Assembly: GCF_015182315.1 (NCBI RefSeq)
Contig: NZ_PRDL01000001.1
Location: 1,922,001 to 1,986,000 of the forward strand
DNA from: Cellvibrio polysaccharolyticus
Lineage (GTDB): Bacteria > Pseudomonadota > Gammaproteobacteria > Pseudomonadales > Cellvibrionaceae
Length of the DNA: 64,000 nucleotides
Direction: 5' to 3'
The notes beneath the pieces were generated by a model. The model ran no database searches. It had not been told where the DNA came from and saw only the letters and a program-made list of their open reading frames with translations. Below, piece after piece: positions 25,493 through 34,961 of the stretch. Within the stretch, counting starts at the first letter, position 1. Each line of letters starts with the position of its first letter. The translations under genes and the position numbers were made by a program.

Positions 25493-26193
25493 TCTGTTGC
25501 CTCCAGGATCCTTTTAATCTGTATTTCGGCATTCGTTACTACACGGAAACTCACTCTTCGGGACTTTACAGAGTCCTCGATATTTTTTTCATCCAGTATC
25601 AGTTTTGAAGATGAAAAGCCTACTGCAGCAAATTTGCTTTTAATCCAGTCTTTATGTGCTGCACTTGTTTCCAGATCATGGACGAAACTCAGTACAGATC
25701 TTGTTCTTCCTTGTGACAAATCCATATAGTGAAAATAAGCATCGCGTTCTGAAGAGTTGCTGTTCCATTGGCTGCTTGTATGGCCCTCAATTCTTACCTC
25801 ATTGATAGAGCTTTTATATTGCTCCAATACACTCATGTATCTCGGAAAAAAATCAGTCAATAAGTGTTTGTACTGGTCGCTCAGGTGGGATTCACCTACT
25901 TTGAATAATACATCTGGAGACTTGAAGGTAAATGTGAGCGTATCTTCATCAATGTCTGCATTCCATTTGTTGAGATCCGGCTCAAATTCCTTTTTCAGGT
26001 CTTGATATATCGCGACCTGATTTTCCTGATATGCGACGGCTACTTGCTTGATCTTGTCTCGCTCGATAAAAGCATGTCGCATCAGTGTTATTGCAATGAA
26101 TAAAAAAACAATCATTAAGCAAGACATCAAATCACTAACGGATAGCCAGTGTGAATCGTCTTCCTGATGTGTTTCGTTTTTGAAGATTTCCAT
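25489..26193 (-). CDS. zorB: ZorB-like (MotB/OmpA) motor anchor protein
   Basis: A 234-residue protein: a short cytoplasmic N-terminus, then WLSVSDLMSCLMIVFLFIAITLM, a single membrane helix led by D21, which matches the proton-carrying aspartate of MotB/ZorB. A periplasmic OmpA-like peptidoglycan-binding domain with IEGHTSSQW and SQGRTRSVLSF follows. Family knowledge: ZorB dimers plug a ZorA pentamer and anchor it to the cell wall. It starts 8 nt after the ZorA-like stop and overlaps the HNH gene. Confidence 0.88.
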   Translation of the reverse strand: MEIFKNETHQEDDSHWLSVSDLMSCLMIVFLFIAITLMRHAFIERDKIKQVAVAYQENQVAIYQDLKKEFEPDLNKWNADIDEDTLTFTFKSPDVLFKVGESHLSDQYKHLLTDFFPRYMSVLEQYKSSINEVRIEGHTSSQWNSNSSERDAYFHYMDLSQGRTRSVLSFVHDLETSAAHKDWIKSKFAAVGFSSSKLILDEKNIEDSVKSRRVSFRVVTNAEIQIKRILEATE

Positions 26194-26201
26194 ATTTTTT
26201 T

Positions 26202-27857
26202 CTACTGGATTTGTTTTCTGACAACATCATTCATTTTGGTCACTAATTGACTATAGTCATTAGTGAATTGTCCACTTATAGAGGCAAGCGCGTTCGCCAT
26301 ATGTTGAATAACTTTGGTTATTTCCTCTCCAAGTGTTTTGTCAATCATTTCAACCTGCTTGTTGATGGACTCGCCTGTGTTGGAAAGGGCATTCTCTATG
26401 GTCTTTTCCAGACCCGCAAAAACTTTTTCGGATGACTTGATGTGTTCTTGAGCACTCGACTCTATACTTTTGGATAGGTTTTCACGCATTTTTTCCAAAT
26501 CTTTGTTGAATGCTTTGCTTATGTTGTCTGATCCTTCAATCAATTCGCTTGACGCCAGTTTAAAGTTGTTATTCAGGGATTTTCCTCCTTCCAGTAACTC
26601 AGCTAGAAGATTTCGCATGTGTGTATCAATGTCTGATATGGCTGCGTTCAGATGTTCCTTAATTTCTTCTGTAGATGTTGCTGTTGCAGAGGCTGAGTTA
26701 ATAAGAGCTGCTCGTGTTTGATCAACTGCATCCCGGTATTGATCTGCACTTTCAGTTATTCCTCTAGCCAGTTCAGTGCTCGCAGTTTGTGCGCCCTGGA
26801 TGGCCATTTGTACTTGCGCTTTTATTTCCGGGACAGCTTCTACGGCTTTATCCCGAACATCTTTAAACGCAACCAAATGACGATCCAGCTCTGAGATTTG
26901 ATGTTGATTTACTTCAATTACCTCTTTGAGTTCTTTCATTGAGGCAGGTATGGATTTGGTTTCTTCACTTATGGTTACTACGGAAGCCTTTGTGAGAGTA
27001 ATTGCCTCTACACCTTGGTTATATTGCAGCATCATTTCCGCTAGCTGGTGCTTATAGTTTTCTTGCCAGTTTACGAGTTCCCTAACCGCACTATTGAGCT
27101 CTTTGAAATTTTGCCCAAACTGTTCTATTAAATTGTTATTAAAATCTTGAATTACCTGCTTTAAAGCCTCAATAACCTGTTCGGTTGCAGATTTTGAAAG
27201 CATATCAGCAAAGTCCTGAAATTTAATCCAAAGCTTATCTTCGAATAAATGGAAAGATTCACTGTTTGAAATGATGTTTTTAGAAATACCACCTAATTTT
27301 TCATTGCTTAAAATAATTTGCTCATGCATTTTTTTATGGTTCTCTCCTGCGTCAGCCCGTAAAATTTTTAGCTGACTCATAAGGCTTGATTCGTCATTGT
27401 CCCCTATGATTTTTTTCAATGATATGATTGCTTCTGCTTGCTGTTGCATTACTAAAAAGAAATCTTTAGTAGATATATTGTCGGGAGTTTCTGTGTCGCC
27501 TATTTTCTTGTTTCCCCATTTGGATGACAGTAGAGATTTGAAAATTATAGACAGGGTCATGCCCACGAGACTGGTGATGAACGCAGTTTTTAATCCACCC
27601 AGCAGCATTGAAATGCTGCCATCAATATTATTAGGGTCAAAGCCTAGCAGGCCGACGATGATTCCAGCAAAAGTGCCCAAAATTCCAATAGAAGTTAAAA
27701 GGGTTGGTGTATACAGTACAAATGAACTCGCTTCGCCAGATCTTTTAAAAAGGACTGAGACAAGAAAAACCGCGATCATTATCCAGATGAATGCCTCAGT
27801 CAAAAAGTTCGCTGTGGCGTTTTGAAGGATTTCTTCAAGAAACGGTGCCAAAATCAT
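26202..27857 (-). CDS. zorA: ZorA-like (MotA/TolQ/ExbB) motor protein with long helical tail
   Basis: A 551-residue protein. Membrane helices lie at ~20-37, 52-71 (TPTLLTSIGILGTFAGIIVGL) and 86-107 (GGLKTAFITSLVGMTLSII), the MotA/TolQ/ExbB proton-channel fold. About 440 residues of continuous helical, coiled-coil tail follow, the distinctive ZorA feature thought to carry the signal from the membrane into the cytoplasm. It is the first gene of the three-gene operon. Differs from a plain ExbB by the tail and from MotA by the neighbours. Confidence 0.88.
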   Translation of the reverse strand: MILAPFLEEILQNATANFLTEAFIWIMIAVFLVSVLFKRSGEASSFVLYTPTLLTSIGILGTFAGIIVGLLGFDPNNIDGSISMLLGGLKTAFITSLVGMTLSIIFKSLLSSKWGNKKIGDTETPDNISTKDFFLVMQQQAEAIISLKKIIGDNDESSLMSQLKILRADAGENHKKMHEQIILSNEKLGGISKNIISNSESFHLFEDKLWIKFQDFADMLSKSATEQVIEALKQVIQDFNNNLIEQFGQNFKELNSAVRELVNWQENYKHQLAEMMLQYNQGVEAITLTKASVVTISEETKSIPASMKELKEVIEVNQHQISELDRHLVAFKDVRDKAVEAVPEIKAQVQMAIQGAQTASTELARGITESADQYRDAVDQTRAALINSASATATSTEEIKEHLNAAISDIDTHMRNLLAELLEGGKSLNNNFKLASSELIEGSDNISKAFNKDLEKMRENLSKSIESSAQEHIKSSEKVFAGLEKTIENALSNTGESINKQVEMIDKTLGEEITKVIQHMANALASISGQFTNDYSQLVTKMNDVVRKQIQ

Positions 27858-28181
27858 ATATTTATCCGTAATTTAGGAGCTATTTTGTTAAAAGCGAGGA
27901 CTTATACGCCATAAGCTCGTTGGCGTCCATTGCAACATATTACATGGTGATTTTGGTTGAAAAATGATCTTTGATCGTGGCTCGAAGCTTGGATCGCAGG
28001 CTTTAAATATCAGGATTGAAGTTTCTGAGCCCAAGCCAGGGTGAAGGAAGATCGGGAAGGGGAGCTGCCAGAGTAGTGAGTTTAAAGTCACATCGTGCGA
28101 GTGGCATGAATTGGGATGGCCATCACCTGACTATCGAGGGCTTAATTGTTTTTGCGAAATTATTTTTCGGCGAGGCTTAAT
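27858..28181. other. gap upstream of the Zorya-like operon
   Basis: 324 bp without a convincing gene; the one short minus-strand frame (27888-28091) has no family signal. It must contain the promoter for the Zorya-like operon on the minus strand, but no clear -35/-10 pair or operator stands out. Confidence 0.4.
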
Positions 28182-28643
28182 TCAATTATCTGCAAGCTGC
28201 AATATAGCTTGCCACTCTTGTTCGCTCACCGGTTGAATGGATAAACGCGCCTGTTTTAGCAGCACCATATTTTCCAAAACGGTTTGCTGTTTAATTAGCG
28301 ATAACGGGATAACTTGCTTGAACTGACTGGTCAGTTTGATATCCACCGCCACCCAGCGCGGTAAGTCCGGCGTGGCTTTGCTATCAAAGTAGGGGCTTTG
28401 CGGATCAAATTGGGTGGGGTCCGGGTAAGCGGCTTTTACGACTTCGGCAATACCCACCACGCCCGGTTGTTTGCAGTGGCTGTGGTAGATAAAAACCGCA
28501 TCACCTTTGGCCACCTGGTCGCGCAAAAAATTGCGCGCCTGATAATTGCGAATGCCATCCCAGCGGCCGGTTTTTTTCGGTTGCGCTGCCAGATGCTCAA
28601 TACCGAACACATCCGGTTCTGCCTTGAATAACCAATATTGCAT
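28182..28643 (-). CDS. EVE-domain protein
   Basis: A 153-residue single-domain protein of the EVE (PUA-like) family, related to thymocyte nuclear protein 1. Starts MQYWLFKAEPDVFGI and shows RWDGIRNYQARNFLRDQVAKGD, FIYHSHCKQPGVVGIAEV and RWVAVDIKL in order. EVE domains bind modified bases in DNA or RNA. The frame opens at 28664, but the ATG at 28643 fits the family start. It follows rnb by 21 nt and is probably co-transcribed, hinting at RNA rather than defence. It also lies beside the Zorya-like operon, though this is likely chance. Confidence 0.9.
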   Translation of the reverse strand: MQYWLFKAEPDVFGIEHLAAQPKKTGRWDGIRNYQARNFLRDQVAKGDAVFIYHSHCKQPGVVGIAEVVKAAYPDPTQFDPQSPYFDSKATPDLPRWVAVDIKLTSQFKQVIPLSLIKQQTVLENMVLLKQARLSIQPVSEQEWQAILQLADN

Positions 28644-28664
28644 GGTTGAATTACCTGTAATCAA

Positions 28665-30662
28665 TCAGGCCAGTTGATTCCACACGCTAAGGCGCTCAAC
28701 GGTTTCCTGGTCAACCTGCTCCAGCACAATGCGACGCTTGTCTGCATCAACGCTGTTGACCATCACATAGACTTTTTCATCCAGTCGATATTGTTTGCCA
28801 TCCAGCGTGAGGCTGAAGCGGCGCGGGTCAAACGTGGGCTTGATGCCGGCATCTTTATCGGCCAGCTGCACATAACCTTCCACACCGATATCATCCAGCC
28901 GCGCAGAGAAACCATGGGCATTAATCTGGGTGATGATGCCGGTGTGCACGCTGCCCGCATGTTGGGCAACGTATTGGCAGCAAAGCCACAATTCCAGTTG
29001 GCGGCACGCCTGACGGCCCAGCGCGATTTGTTCTTGCAGTTTTTCTATCAGGGTGTCTTCTTTTGCGAGTGGTGGAAGGCCCTGCAAAATGCGTTTGATG
29101 GCAATGTGATTGAAAAAATCGTTGTAGCGACGAATCGGCGAGGTCATGGTGGCATAGGCTTCAAAGCCCAGACCGAAATGGTGCGGACACTCAAAAGACA
29201 GCGCGCCCGCTTGCAGCATCCGTTGTAGTACCGCTTGCAGCGGAGCATTGAGATCCTGCTGATCAAGATTCAAGCGCAAGGTGCGCAACAGGCGTTGGAA
29301 GTTTGCCAGTTGCGTTAAATCGCCGATATAAAAGTCAGGTTTGTCTTCTTTTACAAGGCTGACAACATCATCAACCCGCTCCGGGCGGAAACCGATATGG
29401 CTGGAAAAAATGCCGTAACCGGGATTGCGTTTAAACAGCAGCCCCGCAGAAATATTGGTTGCCAGCATGGCTTCTTCAACCAGCTTGTGAGCAAGGTTGC
29501 GCTGGCGTTTTTCAACGCGTTCGATTTTTTTCTGATCATTAAGCTGATAAAAGTAATCGGGCTTTTCTTCCATTACCAGCGCGTGGGTTGTGCGGTAGTC
29601 GCCGCGCACCTGGGCAAAGCGATGCAGCTCGCGCAGCATTTGATGTGTCTCTGCCGGTGCGTCGATGGCTTCGCTGTTGCCTTCAAGAAATTCGTGAACG
29701 TTCTGGTAGCTGAGCTTGAAGTGCGAACGAATCAGCGCTTCCTGGAAAGAAAAATCGTTCAGTTCGCCGTTGGCATCAATGTCCATCTGACAGATCAGAG
29801 CCGGGCGATTTTGCTCAGGTACCAGCGAAAACGTGTCGTGCGCCAGTTCAACTGGCAGCATGGAAATGGAATAGCCGAGCAGATAAACGGTGTTGGCTCT
29901 TTCCCGTGCGGCAAGTTCCAGCGGGCTGCCGGCAGCGATATAACGGGTGGGGTCGGCAATCGCTACGGTCAGGCGCCAGCCGGATTGCAGCGCTTCGATA
30001 TGAATGGCGTCATCCATATCACGGGTATTTTCTGCATCAATAGTAACGAATGGCAAATGGGTCAGGTCAGCAAGGTCGGCCAGCTGTTGCGCGGCATTAC
30101 CCTGAATGTCGCGCGCCTGCTGCAGAGCAGCATCGCTCCATTCCGCCGGTAATTGATGGCGGGCGGCAATGTAACGGCTCTCGATGCCGGCATCTTCAGG
30201 CTTTCCGAGGTTGCTGATAACTTTAATTTGCGCCTTGCCCTGGTTGTGAAACGGGTGACGGCCAATTTCGCAGAGCAGGTAGTCACCCTCTTTGGAGAGT
30301 TGACGCTCTTGCGGAGGAATAAATAACCAGCGGGTGAACATGGGCAAATCCGGCTCGGCGAAATGCGCATTACCTTTCAGTACATGGCGGCCGGTAAAAC
30401 GTTTCATCGGGCTGTGCAACAGCTTTTCAAGACGGGCCTCAAGTTGGCCTTTTTTGTTGGTGATAACTTCTATTTCCACCCGGTCATCGGGTAGTACGCG
30501 CAGCATCTGCTCGGGGTCGACAAAAGCCTCGCGGCCGTCGTCCAGTTTGATAAAACCAAAGCGTTTGGTAGTAGTGCGAACTACACCCTGAGCGATATCT
30601 TTACTCGATTGCAGATTGGTTTTCAGTTGTGAGAGTTGTTGCAGCGCGTCGTTATTCAGCAT
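28665..30662 (-). CDS. rnb: exoribonuclease II (RNB family)
   Basis: A 665-residue 3'-5' exoribonuclease. N-terminal cold-shock domains (TTTKRFGFIKLDDGREAFVDP) are followed by the RNB catalytic core with TIDAENTRDMDDAI (the metal-binding aspartates) and a TSPIRRYNDFFNHIAIKRIL motif, and a C-terminal S1 domain (GIITQINAHGFSARLDDIGVEG). Closer to RNase II than to RNase R in length and domain make-up. No lesion. Confidence 0.92.
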   Translation of the reverse strand: MLNNDALQQLSQLKTNLQSSKDIAQGVVRTTTKRFGFIKLDDGREAFVDPEQMLRVLPDDRVEIEVITNKKGQLEARLEKLLHSPMKRFTGRHVLKGNAHFAEPDLPMFTRWLFIPPQERQLSKEGDYLLCEIGRHPFHNQGKAQIKVISNLGKPEDAGIESRYIAARHQLPAEWSDAALQQARDIQGNAAQQLADLADLTHLPFVTIDAENTRDMDDAIHIEALQSGWRLTVAIADPTRYIAAGSPLELAARERANTVYLLGYSISMLPVELAHDTFSLVPEQNRPALICQMDIDANGELNDFSFQEALIRSHFKLSYQNVHEFLEGNSEAIDAPAETHQMLRELHRFAQVRGDYRTTHALVMEEKPDYFYQLNDQKKIERVEKRQRNLAHKLVEEAMLATNISAGLLFKRNPGYGIFSSHIGFRPERVDDVVSLVKEDKPDFYIGDLTQLANFQRLLRTLRLNLDQQDLNAPLQAVLQRMLQAGALSFECPHHFGLGFEAYATMTSPIRRYNDFFNHIAIKRILQGLPPLAKEDTLIEKLQEQIALGRQACRQLELWLCCQYVAQHAGSVHTGIITQINAHGFSARLDDIGVEGYVQLADKDAGIKPTFDPRRFSLTLDGKQYRLDEKVYVMVNSVDADKRRIVLEQVDQETVERLSVWNQLA

Positions 30663-30861
30663 GAAAAGAAACTTTAAGTCGATGAATGGTCAGGGCGCGA
30701 TCATAACAGGAAAAGCAAACCGCCGTCCCGACTGTGTTTTCCGGTGTCGGGCTGCGCACTGCCGCAATTTTTTAAACAGTGGCCTGAACACGCCCGTGGA
30801 GCATGGCTTATGCTGTTATCAGGCGTTGCATACAGCTCACTGAAATTGAGAGGAAATTCCT

Positions 30862-32328
30862 ATGTCAGTAACCGTTAACCCGTTGTTATGGCGAGATCAA
30901 CTTTACATCAATGGCCAATGGCGCGCCGCCGCCAGCGGTGCCCGATTTGCGGTCGATAATCCCTCTACCGGCGACACTCTTGCCGAGGTGGCCGACGCCT
31001 CAGCCGATGATGCTGTAGCCGCGGTAGAAGCTGCCGCTGCGGCCTTGCCCGGCTGGCAAGCGCTCACCGCGAAAAAACGCAGCCAATTGCTGCGAGGCTG
31101 GTTTGATCTGGTTATGCAGCATCAGGAGGATCTGGCGCGGATTCTGACCCTGGAGCAAGGTAAACCCTTGAAAGAAGCGGCCGGTGAAATTGCTTACGGG
31201 GCCAGCTACATCGAATGGTTTGCCGAGGAGGCCAAGCGTATTTACGGGGATGTAATAGCACCACCGGCGGCGGATAAACGTATCGTTACGCTGAAACAGG
31301 GGGTTGGGGTGGTAACCGCTATAACCCCATGGAATTTCCCAAATGCCATGCTGGCGCGTAAGATTGCGCCCGCGCTGGCCGCCGGTTGTACGCTGGTTGC
31401 CAAACCGGCGGCCCAAACGCCGCTTTCCGCTCTGGCCCTGGCGGCGCTGGCTGAAGAGGCGGGCATTCCTGCCGGGGTGATTAATATCGTTACCGGGACG
31501 GATGCCGCTGCCATTGGCGAGGTATTGACCACGCACCCGCTGGTGCGCAAGGTCACCTTTACCGGTTCTACCGCCGTGGGCAAAAAGCTCATCGCGCAAA
31601 CTGCCGATAGCGTTAAAAAAGTCACCATGGAGCTGGGCGGTAATGCGCCTTTCATTGTATTTGACGATGCTGATCTTGATGCGGCGGTGGACGGCGCGGT
31701 CGTTTCGAAGTTTCGTAATGCCGGCCAGACCTGTGTATGCGCCAACCGTTTTTATGTTCACGCGAGTGTGTATGATGCCTTCGCCAAAAAATTGCAGGTT
31801 GCTACAGAGGCGCTTCGAGTAGGTGATGGCTTGCAACAGGACGTTACCCTGGGCCCGCTGATTAACGAAGCCGCGGTGAAGAAAGTTGAAGACCTGGTAG
31901 CGGATGCGGTTGCGCGAGGCGCAAAAATCGTCACTGGTGGACAGCGTCTGTCATCCGGGTCGCTGTTTTATTTGCCAACGCTACTGGTTGATGTACCACC
32001 AGACGCTCGCCTGGCGGCTGAAGAAATTTTTGGCCCGGTGGCCGCCCTGATTCGTTTTACCAATGAAGCCGAGGTGGCCGAATGGGCTAACGCCTCTGAA
32101 TTTGGCCTGGCCGCCTACTTTTACACGCAGAATCAAGCCCGTATCTGGCGTTTTTCAGAGCGGTTGGAAACTGGCATGGTGGCCGTTAACGATGGTGCCC
32201 TGTCCAATGAAATGGCGCCTTTCGGCGGCATCAAGCAATCCGGCATGGGGCGCGAAGGCTCCCGATACGGCATCAATGATTATCTCAACATCAAGTATCT
32301 CGCCATTGGCGGTATACATCCGGACTAG
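30862..32328 (+). CDS. gabD: NAD(P)-dependent succinate-semialdehyde dehydrogenase
   Basis: A 488-residue aldehyde dehydrogenase. ITPWNFPNAMLARKIAPALAAG is the cofactor-binding stretch, VTMELGGNAPFIVFDDADLD holds the general-base glutamate and FRNAGQTCVCANR the catalytic cysteine. The start (LYINGQWRAAASG) and C-terminal GRVGSRYG-like end (GREGSRYGINDYLNIKYLAIGG) match GabD. It converts succinate semialdehyde to succinate, linking GABA or related catabolism to the TCA cycle. GAGAGGAAA precedes the ATG. No gabT is adjacent. Confidence 0.9.
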   Translation: MSVTVNPLLWRDQLYINGQWRAAASGARFAVDNPSTGDTLAEVADASADDAVAAVEAAAAALPGWQALTAKKRSQLLRGWFDLVMQHQEDLARILTLEQGKPLKEAAGEIAYGASYIEWFAEEAKRIYGDVIAPPAADKRIVTLKQGVGVVTAITPWNFPNAMLARKIAPALAAGCTLVAKPAAQTPLSALALAALAEEAGIPAGVINIVTGTDAAAIGEVLTTHPLVRKVTFTGSTAVGKKLIAQTADSVKKVTMELGGNAPFIVFDDADLDAAVDGAVVSKFRNAGQTCVCANRFYVHASVYDAFAKKLQVATEALRVGDGLQQDVTLGPLINEAAVKKVEDLVADAVARGAKIVTGGQRLSSGSLFYLPTLLVDVPPDARLAAEEIFGPVAALIRFTNEAEVAEWANASEFGLAAYFYTQNQARIWRFSERLETGMVAVNDGALSNEMAPFGGIKQSGMGREGSRYGINDYLNIKYLAIGGIHPD

Positions 32329-32372
32329 ATTGTCGGCGTTACTGTTAAAGAGCAGGGCTTGATCCGTACGAG

Positions 32373-32401
32373 AAAACGGCCATCCACAGGGTGGCCGTTT
32401 T
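32373..32401 (+). terminator. intrinsic terminator after gabD
   Basis: Stem AAAACGGCCA/TGGCCGTTTT around a 9-nt loop, 45 nt after the gabD stop. Confidence 0.8.
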
Positions 32402-32590
32402 GCAAAACAGGGTGATAACAATGGCGTATTTCTTGCGTTGTCACCCGGTTAACAGGGATGGTGTCAGTTTTTTGTCGCCTCGTTCGAGCAACCCAAACAA
32501 CTCGAACGATAAGCCCGGGCACCGTCAGCGCTTCAGGAAACAAGCTCTTACTTTTATCCCTTTGCGGATGTCTTTAACAGGAATACAACA

Positions 32591-34291
32591 ATGACAAACT
32601 GGTATCAGAATCTCGGATTTCGCTGGAAGTTAACCCTCCCACTGGTTCTGTTGGTAGTTCTTTTTATCTACGTTGGATTGTATGCGGTGCGTTCCAGCCA
32701 GACGCTGGCAAGCCATGCCGAAGTGGTGGCAGGAACCAATCTCCCCGAAATCGAATTGTTGCTGCAGGCCGATCGCGACCTGTATCAGGCGCTGTCAGCC
32801 GAGCGTGCACTGTTAACCGGCCAGTGGACTGACGAAGAGTGGAAAGCGCTGGAACTTGAACACGCTGAGAACGTTGAGCAAAGCCGTGATCGGGTTATGC
32901 AGTCGTTTGCCTTGTCGGACACCGCTACCGCGGCTGAACGGGAAGAGTTTTTGCGTCTGCTGGATGCCTGGGTGAAATACTCATCCGGTCTGGTTCAGCA
33001 GGCAGCCACCGCAGGCGAGGGCGTGGATACCTCGAACCTTACCGATGAAGAAGCCCTGTTTGCTGACGAAATTGTGCTGCGTTCCGACCTGTTGGAGCAG
33101 TCATTTAATGAAGGTTACGCCACCTTTACCAACCTGCGTAACTTCATTGATCAGGTGGGCGACCGCCGCATGAATCACATCGAACGCCTTACCCAAACCA
33201 TCAACGATGACAGCCAGCGTATTACCCGCCAGCTGATTCTTTGTGTGGTAGCGGGCACGCTGGTCATTATGCTGGCCGCCTGGTTGTTGCCGCTGCTGGT
33301 GACGGTGCCCTTGAAGACCATCAGTGGCCGTATTCGCAATATCGCGGAAGGCGATGGCGACCTGACCATTCGCATCAACATTGACCGTCAGGATGAACTG
33401 GGCGAGCTGGCCGGTAACGTCAACCTCTTTATGGAAAAGCTGCAAAAGCTGATTGGCGAGATTCGCTCCAATAGTGAAGAAGTGTCGGGTGCGGCGGAAT
33501 TTCTGTTAACCGTGTCGGGTAGCAGTGAACAAGCCGCTGATGAACAGTGCCAGGCCATTACCATGGTAGTTGCGGCGGTGAACGAGCTGACGGTGGCTAT
33601 CCAGGAAGTGGCGCGCAACACCGGCGATACGGCGCAAAGTGCCCGCGAAGCCAATACCACTACCGAGATGGGCCAGACCCGTATTCGCACCGCTGTAGAT
33701 CGCGTCAAACATTTGTCAGCGCACATTACTACGACGGCGGACATCATGGTGCGCCTGGAGCAGGAAGCCAGGCAGGTTACCTCGGTAATTGATGTGATTC
33801 GCGGTGTGGCCGAGCAAACCAACTTGCTGGCATTAAACGCGGCGATTGAGGCAGCGCGTGCCGGTGAGTCAGGGCGTGGATTCGCGGTAGTAGCGGACGA
33901 AGTGCGTACCCTCGCCAGCCGCACCCAGCAGTCCACCACCGATATTCAGGGCATGTTGAGCCAATTGCAGGCCGGTGTACAAAAAGCCGTAGAAGCGATG
34001 AATGCCAGCGCCAGTATGACTGACGATGCGGTTGTTGCTGCCAATGAAGCCGGTGAATCCCTTGCCGGTATCGCCGCCGCGGTGCAAAACATCACCAATA
34101 TGTCGATCCAGATCGCAACGGCGGCGGAAGAGCAAAGTTCGGTAACCGCCGAGATTGACAAGAATCTGGTAGGCATCAACCAGCTGGCCACGTCTACCTC
34201 GGGCGATGCCGGTAAAACGGCAAGCGCCAGTCAGCAGCTTAACCAGCTCTCGGTTGGCTTGCGTCAGCTGCTGGGCAGTTTCCGCATATGA
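32591..34291 (+). CDS. methyl-accepting chemotaxis protein
   Basis: A 566-residue chemoreceptor. TM1 at ~12-30, a helical periplasmic ligand domain (~31-210, four-helix-bundle type), TM2 at ~213-235, a HAMP domain (LKTISGRIRNIAEGDGDLTIRI) and a cytoplasmic signalling domain with the conserved hairpin tip IRGVAEQTNLLALNAAIEAARAGE. Ligand unknown. AGGAAT lies before the ATG. Its TGA overlaps the ATG of the shikimate kinase gene (ATGA), an odd coupling of chemotaxis and aromatic biosynthesis genes. Confidence 0.93.
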   Translation: MTNWYQNLGFRWKLTLPLVLLVVLFIYVGLYAVRSSQTLASHAEVVAGTNLPEIELLLQADRDLYQALSAERALLTGQWTDEEWKALELEHAENVEQSRDRVMQSFALSDTATAAEREEFLRLLDAWVKYSSGLVQQAATAGEGVDTSNLTDEEALFADEIVLRSDLLEQSFNEGYATFTNLRNFIDQVGDRRMNHIERLTQTINDDSQRITRQLILCVVAGTLVIMLAAWLLPLLVTVPLKTISGRIRNIAEGDGDLTIRINIDRQDELGELAGNVNLFMEKLQKLIGEIRSNSEEVSGAAEFLLTVSGSSEQAADEQCQAITMVVAAVNELTVAIQEVARNTGDTAQSAREANTTTEMGQTRIRTAVDRVKHLSAHITTTADIMVRLEQEARQVTSVIDVIRGVAEQTNLLALNAAIEAARAGESGRGFAVVADEVRTLASRTQQSTTDIQGMLSQLQAGVQKAVEAMNASASMTDDAVVAANEAGESLAGIAAAVQNITNMSIQIATAAEEQSSVTAEIDKNLVGINQLATSTSGDAGKTASASQQLNQLSVGLRQLLGSFRI

Positions 34292-34818
34292 GTCGGTACC
34301 TGCCACGGTTACAGGCAGCCTGGCATAACCTCGTATTAGTGGGGATGCCAGGGGCGGGTAAAAGTACTCTGGGCGTGTTGTTGGCTAAAGAGTTGGCGCT
34401 GGGTTTTGTTGATACCGATTTGTTGATTCAAACCGATGTGGGCAAGACCTTGCAGCAGATTGTCGACACTGAGGGCTATCTGGCCCTTCGCGAGCATGAG
34501 TCGCGGGTGCTGGCCAATTTGGCTCTCTCGGACAGCGTTATCGCCACCGGCGGCAGCGCTGTGTACAGCGAGCAGGCAATGACGGCTCTGCGCGCGCGGG
34601 GGCTTGTTGTGTATCTGGATGTGTCACTGCCAGCGCTACGCAGCCGTATTACCAACTACGATCAGCGCGGTATTGCGCGGAGGCCCGATCAGAGCTTTGA
34701 AGATCTGTATGAAGAGCGCAAGGCGCTTTATCTGAAATGGGCTGACACGGTGATTTTCTGTGAGGGTAAATCGCCGGATGATGTTGTCCGTGACGTGCTG
34801 GCAGCGGTGGCGGTTTAA
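34288..34818 (+). CDS. aroK: shikimate kinase
   Basis: A 176-residue P-loop kinase of the shikimate pathway. VGMPGAGKSTLGVLLA is the Walker A motif, FVDTDLLIQ the shikimate-binding DxD, and ATGGSAVYS the GGG-like substrate loop. RGIARRP near 130 is the lid arginine region. aroK is normally beside aroB; here it follows a chemoreceptor with overlapping stop and start, so it may be a second copy or a shikimate-kinase-like paralogue. Active-site residues look intact. Confidence 0.85.
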   Translation: MSRYLPRLQAAWHNLVLVGMPGAGKSTLGVLLAKELALGFVDTDLLIQTDVGKTLQQIVDTEGYLALREHESRVLANLALSDSVIATGGSAVYSEQAMTALRARGLVVYLDVSLPALRSRITNYDQRGIARRPDQSFEDLYEERKALYLKWADTVIFCEGKSPDDVVRDVLAAVAV

Positions 34819-34961
34819 TTTCCGTTAAAGAAATGCGCTAGTGATCGACTATGCTTGAAACCCTGACAGCTGCCGCGTGTGATTACCGGCGGCTGTCAGT
34901 TTGGCAGGCTTAACGCTAAACGATTCGATTAAACGCTGATGGCTTGATAAACCGGTAGCCA

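Noticed and set aside
27888..28091. 67-residue minus-strand frame before the Zorya-like operon
   Set aside because: No RBS, no recognisable feature; treated as non-coding.
28182..28643. EVE gene as part of the Zorya-like defence unit
   Set aside because: It is packed against rnb with a 21-nt gap and separated from zorA by 324 bp; the pairing with rnb is stronger.
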